Positions 25,898 through 35,984 are shown, counted from the first letter of the stretch. The stretch is DNA of 64,000 bases from Bacteroides salyersiae WAL 10018 = DSM 18765 = JCM 12988 (GCF_000381365.1 NZ_KB905467.1:427604-491603); one strand, 5' to 3'. Notes: generated by a model not told the origin, from the sequence alone. Numbers and translations are program-made.

Positions 25898-25941
25898 TTA
25901 TCTTGTTTTCAGATGATTATGAATTTGGCACGGATTTGGTA
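25865..25941 (+). promoter_or_regulatory. Sigma-54-like promoter and enhancer palindrome of the adaptor gene
   Basis: Enhancer: TGTTCGAAAACGAACA at 25865-25880. Promoter: TGGCACGGATTTGGTA at 25926-25941, matching the -24 element fully (TGGCAC) and the -12 element with G at the conserved first position. The palindrome centre is 53.5 bp upstream of the first base of TGG, the same distance as at 38 kb and 47 kb. Confidence 0.8.
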
Positions 25942-26014
25942 TCCCTGATAGCGAATGATGACTGATGATTTATAAGCCATCATTCATAAATCATAATTCC
26001 TAAATAAATATAAG

Positions 26015-27262
26015 ATGGACAGAGAAATTCCCAAAGAGATACGCAAGAAAGAGCGTAATAAAAAGATTATCCGTTTTTCAGCTATTGCTGTCACGATTGT
26101 TGTGGTTATCAGTATTCTGATTTCCCTGATGCGTACGGGAGTGAAGAAAAAAGACATTATACTCTCTGCCGTTGATCAAGGAACGATTGAAGTCAGTGTC
26201 AGTGCATCGGGGAAGGTGGCACCTGCTTTCGAAGAGATTATCACGTCTCCCATCAATAGCCGTATTGTTGAAGTCTATCGTCGTGGTGGTGACAGTGTGG
26301 ATGTGGGAACACCGATTTTGAAGCTCGATTTGCAAAGTACGGAAACGGAGTATAAAAAACTGCTCGATGAAGAAGAGATGAGACGTTATAAATTGGAGCA
26401 GCTTCGTGTCAATAACCAGACGAAACTTTCTGATATGGCTATGCAGATTAAAGTGTCTGCCATGAAGTTGAACCGGATGAAGGTAGAGCTTCGCAACGAA
26501 CATTATCTGGATAGCCTGGGTGCCGGTACTACCGATAAAGTACGTCAGGCTGAACTGAGTTATAATGTAGCCCAACTCGAATATGAACAGCTCAAACAAC
26601 AGTATGATAATGAAAAGGAAGTTGCTGCCGCCGAGCTGAAAGTGCAGGAACTCGATTTCAACATTTTCCGGAAGAATCTTGCCGAGATGAAACGTACATT
26701 GGATGATGCGCAGATTCGTTCACCGCGTAAGGCCATTCTCACTTATATTAATAATCAAGTGGGTGCTCAGGTTCCTCAAGGTGGTCAGGTAGCTATTATT
26801 TCCGATTTAAGTCATTTCAAGGTAGAGGGTGAAATAGCGGATACTTATGGTGACCGTGTGGCTGCCGGTGGAAAAGCGATCGTGAAAATCGGTACGGAAA
26901 AGCTGGAAGGAGTGGTCAGCAGTGTGACTCCCTTGTCTAAAAACGGGGTAATCTCTTTCTCTGTACAATTGATGGATGACAATAACCGCCGTTTGCGTTC
27001 GGGACTGAAGACGGATGTATATGTGATGAATGCTGTGAAAGAAGACGTGATGCGTATTGCCAATGCCTCTTACTATGTGGGACGTGGTGAATATGATTTG
27101 TTCGTAATGACATCGGATGATGAAATTGTGAAACGTAAAGTGCAGTTGGGTGATTCGAATTTTGAATTTGTAGAGGTGGTGAGCGGATTGCAGCCGGGCG
27201 ATCGGGTGGTAGTGAGCGATATGAGCCAGTATAAGAATAAAACGAAACTGAAGCTAAAATAG
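26015..27262 (+). CDS. HlyD/MacA-like periplasmic adaptor of an ABC efflux system
   Basis: A 415-residue membrane-fusion protein. A short cytoplasmic N-terminus is followed by one membrane helix at about 20-42 (IIRFSAIAVTIVVVISILISL). A lipoyl/barrel-sandwich part follows (GTIEVSVSASGKVAP, GTPILKLD), then a coiled-coil hairpin at about 110-240 and beta-barrel domains (KVEGEIADTYGDRVAAGG, GLQPGDRVVVSDMSQYKNK). Such adaptors bridge an inner-membrane ABC transporter and an outer-membrane TolC-like channel. Both partners are encoded at 38-49 kb, now separated by an unrelated glycan-use block. Its promoter is of the same sigma-54 type as theirs. Confidence 0.92.
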   Translation: MDREIPKEIRKKERNKKIIRFSAIAVTIVVVISILISLMRTGVKKKDIILSAVDQGTIEVSVSASGKVAPAFEEIITSPINSRIVEVYRRGGDSVDVGTPILKLDLQSTETEYKKLLDEEEMRRYKLEQLRVNNQTKLSDMAMQIKVSAMKLNRMKVELRNEHYLDSLGAGTTDKVRQAELSYNVAQLEYEQLKQQYDNEKEVAAAELKVQELDFNIFRKNLAEMKRTLDDAQIRSPRKAILTYINNQVGAQVPQGGQVAIISDLSHFKVEGEIADTYGDRVAAGGKAIVKIGTEKLEGVVSSVTPLSKNGVISFSVQLMDDNNRRLRSGLKTDVYVMNAVKEDVMRIANASYYVGRGEYDLFVMTSDDEIVKRKVQLGDSNFEFVEVVSGLQPGDRVVVSDMSQYKNKTKLKLK

Positions 27263-27441
27263 AGGATATTTCTTGCCAAAATGAAAGTGCCTTTTATATG
27301 GAGTGGGGATAATAAATAAGAGATCAAAAGAATTTGAATAATTATAAAGCTCCCTTCAAATCGGAAATAAAGGACATTAAAACGCTTCTTTATCAAAAAA
27401 ATATGAGGATATAATTTTGATGTAAAAAAATAGGATATTTG

Positions 27442-27472
27442 GCGGTAGTTCCAATGGAGTTACCGCTATTTT
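27442..27472 (+). terminator. Imperfect hairpin downstream of the adaptor gene
   Basis: GCGGTAGTTCC pairs with GGAGTTACCGC except for two central positions, loop AAT, followed by TATTTTTG. It lies 180 bases past the adaptor stop and may end its transcript. Confidence 0.5.
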
Positions 27473-27538
27473 TGTGTATAGCTCTAAAATATTTATTAAA
27501 AAGTTACTCAATTGATAAACTTCTTCTGTCTTTGCTGT

Positions 27539-27881
27539 ATGAACAGAAAGATAATAGCATACAAAAACTACTATAAAGATTTTTTTTGATATTCTGGATA
27601 AAGATATGCAAGAAAAAGTCCTATATGGATTACTCTTATTAAAAACTCAAGATAGACTACCGGCAAAGTACGTGAAGTTTTTCAAAGATGGTTTATATGA
27701 GTTAAGGATAGAGTGATAAGATAATATCCATCGGATTTTTTTCTGTTATGATGAGGAACATATTGTTGTATTGTTCAATGGTTTTCAAAAAGAGGCGCAG
27801 AAAACACCAGATAGAGAAATTGATAAAGCATTAAAACTAAAGAAAGAATATAATGAGCGAAAAAGAACTAAAGATGTTTGA
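27539..27881 (+). pseudogene. Decayed HigB-type (RelE/ParE family) toxin gene
   Basis: Reading from the ATG at 27539 gives MNRKIIAYKNYYKDFF and then runs into a T8 tract; one T fewer would join it to DILDKDMQEKVLYGLLLLK, QDRLPAKYVKFFKDGLYELRIE. That frame then meets TGA TAA and continues as DNIHRIFFCYDEEHIVVLFN and GFQKEAQKTPDREIDKALKL. This is the common phage-type toxin layout (ELR...YR-F--FD---VVLFNGFQKK-QKTP). One frameshift and two adjacent stops make it non-functional. It is followed by the antitoxin remnant, overlapping by 29 bases. Confidence 0.8.
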
Positions 27882-28206
27882 TGTCGATGTACAGTTGGAT
27901 ACTGTGTTTGGCAAAGAAGGGACTCCGGAGCGTAAGGCTGCCGAAGATAGGGCGAATGCTTTCTCTACCGGATAGATAATTGAAGAGGCAAGGAAGAAAG
28001 CAAACATGACACAGGCAGAATTTGCCGAAAAGATAGGAACTAATAAATCTTATATTTCTCGTGTGGAAACGGGAAAGACAGAACCTAAGGTTTCTACCTT
28101 TTATCGTATTGCTTCCACTTTGGGATTGAATGTTGAGTTGACTCCTGCCATGTGGTTTCTGTTACGTAACAGGTTTGATTTTTTATTTTCTTATAATAAC
28201 GATTAG
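27853..28206 (+). pseudogene. Decayed HigA-type (XRE) antitoxin gene with amber codon
   Basis: From the ATG at 27853 the frame reads MSEKELKMFDVDVQLDTVFG ... AFSTG and meets TAG at codon 41 (27973-27975), then continues in frame as IIEEARKKANMTQAEFAEKI and TNKSYISRVETGKTEPKVST, a complete Cro/C1-type helix-turn-helix. The family usually has Gln here (CAG), so a single C-to-T change explains the stop. An ATG at 28006 could restart a 66-residue protein with the DNA-binding part only. The C-terminus after NVELTP is unusual (WFLLRNRFDFLFSYNND). Confidence 0.75.
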
Positions 28207-28261
28207 AGACATAATATTTTATTAAGGATGTAACAGTTGAACTGTATTTTTTCTAATGGAC

Positions 28262-28278
28262 TGTGGAATTATTCCACA
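28262..28278. repeat. Perfect 17-bp palindrome TGTGGAATTATTCCACA
   Basis: Eight-base arms around a single T, 170 bp upstream of the SusC gene. It could be an operator or part of a terminator; TGTGGACTG and CTACAG with a T-run follow directly. No further evidence. Confidence 0.4.
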
Positions 28279-28449
28279 AATATGTGGACTGAATCTACAG
28301 CCCTTTTTTCATTTCTTAGTTTTCCTTGAATAATTAATGTTTTTATTTACTGACGTTTAGAATTAATTTGTTTCTTCAACGCCTTTAAGGTACAATTATT
28401 GAGGTATACAAGCGCAAATAGGTGTTTGTAGATTTAAAATAATTAACCA

Positions 28450-31400
28450 ATGAGAAACTTTAAAGTAGTATTGTTTGTACTGAGTTGCCTGTGTGGTATA
28501 CATGTTCAGGCACAACAATTGGAAATAAAAGGTGTGGTGACATCATCAGACGACAAACAGCCACTTATCGGGGCTACCGTTTCTGTAAAAGGAGCACCGA
28601 GTCGGGGAGTAGTGACGGATATGGATGGTCGCTATACCTTACATGTGGAGCCATCGGATAAAATTCTGGTTGTATCCTATGTCGGTATGAAAACGATAGA
28701 GGTAAGAGTGCCGAAAAGTGGAGTATTGAATGTGGAGTTACGTCCCGAATCACTGAGTTTGGACGAGGTGGTGGTAACAGGATATGGTAATTTCTCAAAG
28801 TCGTCTTTTACCGGTTCGGCCAATACTTTACGGGCCGATATGCTGAAAAACGTGCCGGTACTTTCTGTTGAACAGAAATTGCAGGGAATGACAACGGGAG
28901 TGAACATCACTTCCAGTTCCGGCCAGCCGGGCGCCAATCAGAGTATTCGTATCCGTGGTATGGGGTCGTTCAATGCATCTAACGAACCTCTGTTCGTCAT
29001 TGATGGCGTACCGGTCACTTCCGGTAATATGGGTGCCGGTACGGGTGCTGATGCTGCTTATATGAATAATGCCAAAACCAATGTGATGAGCACGCTTAAT
29101 CCTGCTGATATTGAAAATATCACAGTGATAAAAGATGCCGCCGCCGCTTCTCTTTATGGATCGCGTGCTGCGAATGGAGTGATCCTGATTACTACAAAGA
29201 AAGGAGCGGCAGGACGTACTAAAGTTACTTTGAGTGCCAGTGGAGGTTTCTCTAATGCCGCCGTCAACTTCCGTCCTACATTGAATGGGGAACAGCGTCG
29301 TGAGATGATTTACGAAGGTTTGTATAATTCTGCTGTAGATCAGGGATTAGAATCTCCCGAAGAGTATGCCAACGCCAACATCGATACGTATGCAGGAATA
29401 CCGGAATTAGGATATACTGATTGGCGGAAAGAATTGATTCGTACCGCCCATAATCAGAATTACGAAGTTTCTGCTTCGGGAGGAAATGAACGTACTACTT
29501 TCTACGCTTCTCTTGGTTTCAACCGACAGGAAGGATTAGTGGAGAATTCCAGCTTGGATCGCTATTCCGCCCGTCTGAACATGACGCAGAAGATAGGTAG
29601 CCGGGCCGAAGTAGGAGGGAATATGATGTTCACCCAGATGAATCAGGAGATGAATGAAGAGCGCGGTTCCAACATCAATCCGTTTCTTTGTGTAGCGGTA
29701 TCTGCCACGCCTTCCATGCCGGTACGCGATGCTTCTGGCAATTATGTAGGCTCTTATGCCGGCACCAATGTGAATCCGCTTCGCGACATCCGTACTGATT
29801 ATAACCGAAGCCGTATAACACGTATGTTCTCTACCGGATACGCTTCTGTAGATATCATTAAAGGATTGAAGTTGAAAGAGACCCTGAGCTATGATTATGC
29901 CGTACAGAAAGATTCCCGTTACCTGAATCCTCTTAGTGGGGCAGGACCGAAGAGCGGAAGTGATGCCCAGACTTCGAAGGGGTTTACCGAATATGGTAAG
30001 CTATTGTCGTCTACTTCATTAAACTATACCCGTACATTTGCCGCCAAACATCATCTTGATGTACTGGCTGCTTATGAACTGGAAAGCTATCAGAGCGATA
30101 AAGCGATGGGAGAGAAGTCCAAACTACCCTCAGATGTATTGCTCGAACCGGATAATGCTGCCGTATTGAAAAGTTTTGTTTCTTCTACGCAGGCATACAG
30201 AATGATTTCTTACCTCTCCCGCTTGAATTATGATTATGATGACCGTTACTACATTGCCGGCAGTTACCGTCGCGATGGTAGTTCACGTCTGGCACCGGAA
30301 AGCCGTTGGGGAGATTTCTGGTCTGTCTCCGGTATGTGGCATCTGAGCAATGAGTCTTTTATGAACGCTGTGAAACCGGTATTGAATGATGTGAAAATCC
30401 GGGCTTCCTATGGTGTCAATGGTAATCAGCCGGGAGCTTTTTACGGATATATGGGATTGTACAGTTACGGACAGAATTATATGGGAGCCGCAGGCTCGTA
30501 TGAATCTGCACAAGCCAATCCCGGTTTGAAGTGGGAAAAGAATTACAATCTCAATATCGGTCTTGATCTGGCTTTTATCAATCGTATTTTTGTGAGCCTC
30601 GAATACTATAACCGCGATACCAAAGACCTGCTTTACAATCGTCCTATCAGTGCTACCACCGGTTTCCTGAATTATCTGGCAAATATCGGTCAGCTCAACA
30701 ACAAAGGAGTGGAATTCGAGTTACGTACCATCAACTTTGCCAGTCCGGACTTTAACTGGACATCGGTCTTGAACCTGACGCACAACCGTAATAAGATCGT
30801 GACACTGGATGGAGATATGACACAGTCTATCGAGGGTTCCTGGTTTATCCATAAGATCGGTCTTCCTTATAATAGTTTCTATGTGAAAGAGTTTGCCGGA
30901 GTAGATCCGATGACCGGAAAAGCCCTTTATTATCTGAATACGCAAGATGAACAGGGTAATTATAATAAAGAAAAGACCGATGATGCTTCCAAGGCGCAAG
31001 CCATCCCGTATAAATCTGCCGATCCGAAGATTTCGGGAGGATTCACCAATATCATCTCTTACAAATGGTTTGATCTGGGACTTACCTTTACCTATTCATT
31101 GGGCGGTTATTCTTTCGATAAAACAGGTACACTGATAGAGACTGATGGCAGTCAAGAGAAGTCATACAATTTGCCCGTATATGCTTTAGACCGTTGGCAG
31201 AAACCGGGAGATATAACTGATGTGCCCCGTTTCGTGTTGGAGCAAAGCGCCGGTCCGCAAAACTCGTCCCGCTATATTCACAGTACTGACCATATCCGGC
31301 TTAAGAATCTGACAATCGGTTTCACGTTGCCGGGACAATGGACGCGGAAAGCTCTGATAGAAAATGCACGTATCTACTTCTCCGGCAGTAACCTGCTGAC

Positions 31401-31509
31401 GTGGGCCAAGTGGAAGCAGTATGATCCTGAAGTACCGGTTAACGGTGAGGTATTCTGTGAAGCTCCCGCTATGCGTACTTTTAATTTTGGTGTTGAGATA
31501 ACTTTCTGA
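28450..31509 (+). CDS. SusC-like TonB-dependent outer-membrane receptor
   Basis: A 1019-residue full-length SusC protein. Signal peptide (MRNFKVVLFVLSCLCGIHVQAQ), carboxypeptidase-regulatory-like domain at about 25-105 (KQPLIGATVSVKGAPSRGVV), TonB-box-like DEVVVTGYG, plug domain at about 115-230 (EQKLQGMTTGVNITSSSGQP, PLFVIDGVPV, SLYGSRAANGVILITTKKG), then the 22-strand barrel ending MRTFNFGVEITF. It imports oligosaccharides with the SusD protein encoded 30 bases downstream. The two pectate lyases beyond SusD, on the other strand, suggest pectic (homogalacturonan) fragments as substrate. Confidence 0.96.
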   Translation: MRNFKVVLFVLSCLCGIHVQAQQLEIKGVVTSSDDKQPLIGATVSVKGAPSRGVVTDMDGRYTLHVEPSDKILVVSYVGMKTIEVRVPKSGVLNVELRPESLSLDEVVVTGYGNFSKSSFTGSANTLRADMLKNVPVLSVEQKLQGMTTGVNITSSSGQPGANQSIRIRGMGSFNASNEPLFVIDGVPVTSGNMGAGTGADAAYMNNAKTNVMSTLNPADIENITVIKDAAAASLYGSRAANGVILITTKKGAAGRTKVTLSASGGFSNAAVNFRPTLNGEQRREMIYEGLYNSAVDQGLESPEEYANANIDTYAGIPELGYTDWRKELIRTAHNQNYEVSASGGNERTTFYASLGFNRQEGLVENSSLDRYSARLNMTQKIGSRAEVGGNMMFTQMNQEMNEERGSNINPFLCVAVSATPSMPVRDASGNYVGSYAGTNVNPLRDIRTDYNRSRITRMFSTGYASVDIIKGLKLKETLSYDYAVQKDSRYLNPLSGAGPKSGSDAQTSKGFTEYGKLLSSTSLNYTRTFAAKHHLDVLAAYELESYQSDKAMGEKSKLPSDVLLEPDNAAVLKSFVSSTQAYRMISYLSRLNYDYDDRYYIAGSYRRDGSSRLAPESRWGDFWSVSGMWHLSNESFMNAVKPVLNDVKIRASYGVNGNQPGAFYGYMGLYSYGQNYMGAAGSYESAQANPGLKWEKNYNLNIGLDLAFINRIFVSLEYYNRDTKDLLYNRPISATTGFLNYLANIGQLNNKGVEFELRTINFASPDFNWTSVLNLTHNRNKIVTLDGDMTQSIEGSWFIHKIGLPYNSFYVKEFAGVDPMTGKALYYLNTQDEQGNYNKEKTDDASKAQAIPYKSADPKISGGFTNIISYKWFDLGLTFTYSLGGYSFDKTGTLIETDGSQEKSYNLPVYALDRWQKPGDITDVPRFVLEQSAGPQNSSRYIHSTDHIRLKNLTIGFTLPGQWTRKALIENARIYFSGSNLLTWAKWKQYDPEVPVNGEVFCEAPAMRTFNFGVEITF

Positions 31510-31539
31510 TTTTTTCAATTCTTATTAATTTTCAGATAT

Positions 31540-33027
31540 ATGAAACGTATATTTATATATATATTCGCGGCCACATCCTTTTTTTATTCTTCCTGTTCCG
31601 GCGATTGGCTGAATTTGAATCCGTCTACTTCCGTTACCTCCGAACAAGCCATCCGTACGCTTGAAGAGGCACAGATTGCTTTGAACGGCATTTATCGTAT
31701 TGCAGCTTCGCACAGCTATTATGGCGATAACTATCTCTATTATGCCGATTGCCGGGGCGAAGATGTCCAGGCGCGTATCAGTAAAGGGCCCGGCAAACGT
31801 GTGTCGCCTTATTATGAATTTAATGTAACGGCAGATGATGCCTTGAATATTACACGTGTATGGAATCAGCCTTATATCGTGATTCATCAGGCAAACAGTC
31901 TTTTGGAGAGAATAGAATCCGGTGCGGTAGCCACGGATAATGTTACTGAACTCAATTGTATCAAAGCCGAGGCGTTGGCTTTGCGCGGATTGGCTCTTTT
32001 TGATCTTACCCGTCTGTTTGCTATGCCTTATACATTGAACAACGGTGCGTCTTTAGGAGTGCCTATCGAGACTGAAACTACGCTGCCTACCCATCAGCCT
32101 TCCCGTAATACGGTGGCCGAATGTTACCGGCAGGTGATTGACGATATGACCGGTGCTTTGGATCTTTCCGCATTGTCTACCGGCAAAAAAGATGGTTATC
32201 TTAATGTGTGGAGTGTCAAGGCATTACTTTCACGTGTTTACCTTTACATGAATAATAATGAAAAGGCGCTCGAACTGGCCAAAGAAGTAATGAATAACGG
32301 AGGATTGTACAACCTGTTCACACACGATGAATATCCCACCGTATGGGGAAAAGATTTTAATTCGGAATCTCTCTTTGAGTTTTACTATACTCTTTCGGAA
32401 CCTGATGGCGGTACCGGAGGTGAAGGGGCTCCGATGGTTTATGCCGATAATGTGAAAGACTGGAATAATCTGGTGCTTACCAAGGCTTTTCTCGATTTGC
32501 TGGGAGAAGACCCCGATGATGTGCGGCATGCACTGAACTGCCTGCCGCAAAAGCCGGATGAAGATATATTGCCCGAAGGCTCTACCGGTTATCCTAAGTA
32601 TCTGAACAAATATCCGGGTAAAACGGGCGATAATCCGCAAGACAACGATATTTGCATCATTCGCCTTTCCGAAGTCTATCTGAATGCTGCTGAAGCAGCG
32701 TTTAAGTTAGGGGGAGCAGAAAACCTGAAATTTTCTTTGGATTGTCTCAATGCGATAGTAAGTCGTGCCAATCCCGTGAAGTCGGTAAAAGAATCGGAAT
32801 TAAGTCTGGAGCGTATTCTGAAAGAACGTAGAAAAGAACTGGTAGGAGAGGGACACGCTTTTTTTGATGCCATGAGAAACGGATTATCCGTGAATCGTAC
32901 AGGCGGTTGGCATTTGGCTTCCGTAGCTGATGCGGCGGTTATTACTCCGTCTGATCCGAGGGTAGCATTACCTATTCCGCAGACGGAGATAGATGCGAAT
33001 CCGAATATGGAGCAGAATCCTCGTTAG
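31540..33027 (+). CDS. SusD/RagB-family glycan-binding lipoprotein
   Basis: A 495-residue surface lipoprotein: signal peptide with lipobox-like FFYSSC (MKRIFIYIFAATSFFYSSC). SusD features follow: LNLNPSTSVTSEQAIRTLEE with the TPR-like start, WNQPYIVIHQANSLLERIES, KAEALALRGLALFDLTRLFA, WSVKALLSRVYLYMNNNEKA and, near the end, IIRLSEVYLNAAEAAFKL and ERRKELVGEGHAFFDAMRNG. It forms the lid of the SusC channel and captures glycan at the cell surface. A bidirectional terminator separates it from the pectate lyase gene. Confidence 0.96.
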   Translation: MKRIFIYIFAATSFFYSSCSGDWLNLNPSTSVTSEQAIRTLEEAQIALNGIYRIAASHSYYGDNYLYYADCRGEDVQARISKGPGKRVSPYYEFNVTADDALNITRVWNQPYIVIHQANSLLERIESGAVATDNVTELNCIKAEALALRGLALFDLTRLFAMPYTLNNGASLGVPIETETTLPTHQPSRNTVAECYRQVIDDMTGALDLSALSTGKKDGYLNVWSVKALLSRVYLYMNNNEKALELAKEVMNNGGLYNLFTHDEYPTVWGKDFNSESLFEFYYTLSEPDGGTGGEGAPMVYADNVKDWNNLVLTKAFLDLLGEDPDDVRHALNCLPQKPDEDILPEGSTGYPKYLNKYPGKTGDNPQDNDICIIRLSEVYLNAAEAAFKLGGAENLKFSLDCLNAIVSRANPVKSVKESELSLERILKERRKELVGEGHAFFDAMRNGLSVNRTGGWHLASVADAAVITPSDPRVALPIPQTEIDANPNMEQNPR

Positions 33028-33049
33028 TCTGTTCTGCTTATAAAGTAAC

Positions 33050-33087
33050 AAAGGCCTGTACTTTCTATATGGTAAGTACAGGCCTTT
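33050..33087. terminator. Bidirectional terminator between susD and the first pectate lyase gene
   Basis: A perfect 14-base stem (AAAGGCCTGTACTT and AAGTACAGGCCTTT) with a 10-base loop between two convergent genes. Each arm gives a short T-run in its own direction. Confidence 0.8.
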
Positions 33088-33107
33088 GCCGGTTATACTG
33101 CTTGGGG

Positions 33108-35846
33108 TTAAGGTACCAGTATTTTTCGGATACTTATCGTATTTTTGGTAGCTATTCTCACGATGTAGTTTCCCGAGGGTAGATCGAAAGAGGTTTCCGT
33201 ACCGGATGTTTCATGTTTGCGGATCATTGTTCCGGCATAGGTGTATACTTCAATATAACTGTTCCCGGAGATTCCTTCTACATAGACTGTATGGGCCGAT
33301 ACATAAGCGGTGATTTCATCTACCGGTTTGTTTCCGATGCCGGTTCCGCTTCCTTTCAGCCAGCGTGGATCACCGATAACGCCTCCGGTGGTGCTTGCAC
33401 CGGCTAAAGGGGAATTACTGTCGATACTGAAATCTCCGTTGTCCACGTCAGGAAAATCGATTGTAGTCAGTCCGGAGAGGATTCCTTCTCCTAAAGTTAG
33501 GTCATTGACGGTTTTACTCCCTATGTTGTCACAAAGATAGCTTTCGAAGCCGGCAATGAGATTTTTCTCGGCGAGCAGGACACCTTTACTTGTAGTGTTG
33601 AGTACGGATGGCGTAAAATCAGCTCCCGGATAAGCACCGTTTATCAGATTGTTTCGGAATGTATAAGTACCGTTGAATGCTGTTTCCTCTATCTTGCATA
33701 AACTGAATGTGTTGGTGCTGCTTTTACCGCCTTTGGACCATCTGCTTACGGTATTGTTTTCAAAGGTAAAGGTGAAATCGAGCGCTTCGCCGTAGTTACG
33801 CGTCCAAAACAGATGTTCTTGCGGATAGTTGTAAAAGGTGGAATGAGTGATCACTACTTTTTGTGTGGCTCCGCCATTGTTGTAGATGTAACTATAACCT
33901 GTTGCCTGGTCGGGGTGCACAATGCAGTTGTCTATTATCAATTCTCCGTTTACGCCTTTACCGCTTATCGTCATCAGTCCGCGTTTGGAGGTTTCGATAC
34001 GGCAGTTTTTGAATTGCAACGACCGGAGGTATGCACCTTCACTCAGACTGATAAAGTAGTTCACGTTGGCCGGCTCGATTGTCAATCCGTCAAAGACCAG
34101 ACTACCGTCCTTTTCGCTTTTTCCGGAGATCTCATTGTTGAATTTCAATACCGGTGCAGCCCCTTCTGCCGCTTTCAGGGTGATGGCGCGCCCTCCGGGG
34201 ATACCGATTGCTTCGGTATATTCTCCGTTGGCGAGCAATAATACGCTTCCGTCAGCTGCTGCATCGAAAACGATTTTTAAGGTAGAGGGAGTTACGTTGA
34301 TGAGCCCCGGGGTATCGCCACCGTCATCGCCTTCTTGGTTTTGTTTTTCTGTAATGTCTGCAACAAGGCTGTTGAGATATACTTCAAGATTGGTGTAACC
34401 TTCTTTGCTAAGCGTGGATGTTTTTCCGTCAGAGGAGTCATTGGGATTCAGCCCGTTGGCAGTTTCCCATACATCGGGCATACCGTCTCCGTCCGTATCC
34501 TTGAGTTGGTCGGCAGTCACGCCGCCATCACTTAATTCAGGCCAAGGGCTGGAAGCTCCGGCGGGCATTACGTCGGTAGGCCGGTCGATGAGCCCCGGTT
34601 TCTTGGAGGCATCCGATGAAACACTTCCCTTGTAAGTGGCCGTACCTGTTTCTGTCTCTTTAACGATACGTTCGTCAATGATGTCTCTCTCTTTCGAACA
34701 TCCGGCATAAAGCAAGACTTGCTTGAAAGCCTGTTCTGCGGTATGGGTGGTCACAAATTCGGTTTCGAGCGGCGCACTCAGTTTCATCTCTGCCTTTACC
34801 TGATCGTTGAATGTATTGTCACACTCTTTGTTGTTGATCTGTTCGTAGATGCCTTTTGTCCAGTTGTCGGCGGTGACATTGGCGTTTCCCTCTATCACAT
34901 TTCCATCTACATAGAATTGTCCCCATACGTGTTCCATCGGTTTCCATGCGTTGGGAGTACCGTCGGAATTGGTACAATAAGCGGTTGTTCTGACACCGAT
35001 TTTGGCAATGCGGTAACGTACGGCGCTATTGGGAGTAGCCGGTCCCGGCTTATAGTAATTGTTCACGATATTTACTTTCATGCCTTCGCCACCATAACAT
35101 CCGTTGCCGGCCCAGTTATAGAATACATTATTGCGCAGATCCATATATTCACGTTCCTGTGTTCCGGGACGCGGGCCGAGACGGGGGACACGACTTTCAT
35201 GGTGGGCCATCAGATTATGATGGTAGGAAGCATGGGCGCCTCCCCAGTTACCGCCATAACCATGTACTCCTTTGCTGTGTCCTGAACTGCGTAAACTTTC
35301 GGATACGATACACCATTGCACAGTGGTGTTTTCCGAGCCGTATACGGATAAGCATTCGTCCACCGACCAACTGATGGAGCAGTGGTCTACAATGATGTTC
35401 TTTCGGTCCATACCACCGAGTCCGTCGGGCTCTCCGCCGTTGGCTATGCTTTCAGTACCTACGCGGAAACGCAGATAGCGGAGGATAACATCGTTGGCTG
35501 AGATAATGACGGGATAGTCGGCAATGCAAATACCTTGTCCCGGAGCAGTTTGTCCCGCAATGGTGATGTAGTCATTGGAGATTTTCAAATCGCTTTTCAG
35601 ATAGATCGTTCCTGCCACATCGAAAACAATGATGCGTGCTCCCTTTTGCTTGACAGCATGGCGGAGGGTTCCTTTGGCCTCACTGTCTTCAAGGGTTGTC
35701 ACGTGGTAAACGTTGCCGCCCCGGCCACCGGTTGTATATCGGCCGTGTCCTTCGGCACCCGGGAAAGCCGGAAGCAATTGTGCTGCTACAGATGCCGGCA
35801 GGCATAATAGCAACATGAGAAGATAGATGGTTTTACTGGTTTTCAT
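33108..35846 (-). CDS. PL1-type pectate lyase with second beta-helix domain and sorting-like C-terminus
   Basis: A 912-residue exported protein (signal MKTSKTIYLLMLLLCLPASVAAQ). The N-terminal domain, about 25-390, is a pectate lyase-like right-handed beta-helix: PAFPGAEGHGRYTTGGRGG, GTLRHAVKQKGARIIVFDVA, ILRYLRFRVG, IIVDHCSISWSVDECLSVYG, SRVPRLGPRPG (Arg near the active site). A calcium-type spacer follows (DTDGDGMPDVWETANGLNPND, near 450), then a second beta-helix at about 510-830 of the DUF4957/DUF5123 type. The last 80 residues resemble a Por-secretion-type beta-sandwich (YIEVYTYAGTMIRKHE ... ISIRKILVP). It would cut polygalacturonate by beta-elimination outside the cell. Confidence 0.88.
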   Translation of the reverse strand: MKTSKTIYLLMLLLCLPASVAAQLLPAFPGAEGHGRYTTGGRGGNVYHVTTLEDSEAKGTLRHAVKQKGARIIVFDVAGTIYLKSDLKISNDYITIAGQTAPGQGICIADYPVIISANDVILRYLRFRVGTESIANGGEPDGLGGMDRKNIIVDHCSISWSVDECLSVYGSENTTVQWCIVSESLRSSGHSKGVHGYGGNWGGAHASYHHNLMAHHESRVPRLGPRPGTQEREYMDLRNNVFYNWAGNGCYGGEGMKVNIVNNYYKPGPATPNSAVRYRIAKIGVRTTAYCTNSDGTPNAWKPMEHVWGQFYVDGNVIEGNANVTADNWTKGIYEQINNKECDNTFNDQVKAEMKLSAPLETEFVTTHTAEQAFKQVLLYAGCSKERDIIDERIVKETETGTATYKGSVSSDASKKPGLIDRPTDVMPAGASSPWPELSDGGVTADQLKDTDGDGMPDVWETANGLNPNDSSDGKTSTLSKEGYTNLEVYLNSLVADITEKQNQEGDDGGDTPGLINVTPSTLKIVFDAAADGSVLLLANGEYTEAIGIPGGRAITLKAAEGAAPVLKFNNEISGKSEKDGSLVFDGLTIEPANVNYFISLSEGAYLRSLQFKNCRIETSKRGLMTISGKGVNGELIIDNCIVHPDQATGYSYIYNNGGATQKVVITHSTFYNYPQEHLFWTRNYGEALDFTFTFENNTVSRWSKGGKSSTNTFSLCKIEETAFNGTYTFRNNLINGAYPGADFTPSVLNTTSKGVLLAEKNLIAGFESYLCDNIGSKTVNDLTLGEGILSGLTTIDFPDVDNGDFSIDSNSPLAGASTTGGVIGDPRWLKGSGTGIGNKPVDEITAYVSAHTVYVEGISGNSYIEVYTYAGTMIRKHETSGTETSFDLPSGNYIVRIATKNTISIRKILVP

Positions 35847-35984
35847 TGAGTATCTATTATAAATTAGAGTTCTGTTTAACCTCCACTCGCTGTAAAAATC
35901 ATGCTGTATGGCTTCTTCTTCTTCAGGAAAGAGGGGGAAGCCGTGCAGGATAAGTTTTATGTCGAACTCAGGTTATCTGTTTTA

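Noticed and set aside
28006..28206. Stand-alone 66-residue helix-turn-helix protein
   Set aside because: The upstream frame continues the same antitoxin family across an amber codon, so it is treated as part of a pseudogene rather than an intact gene.
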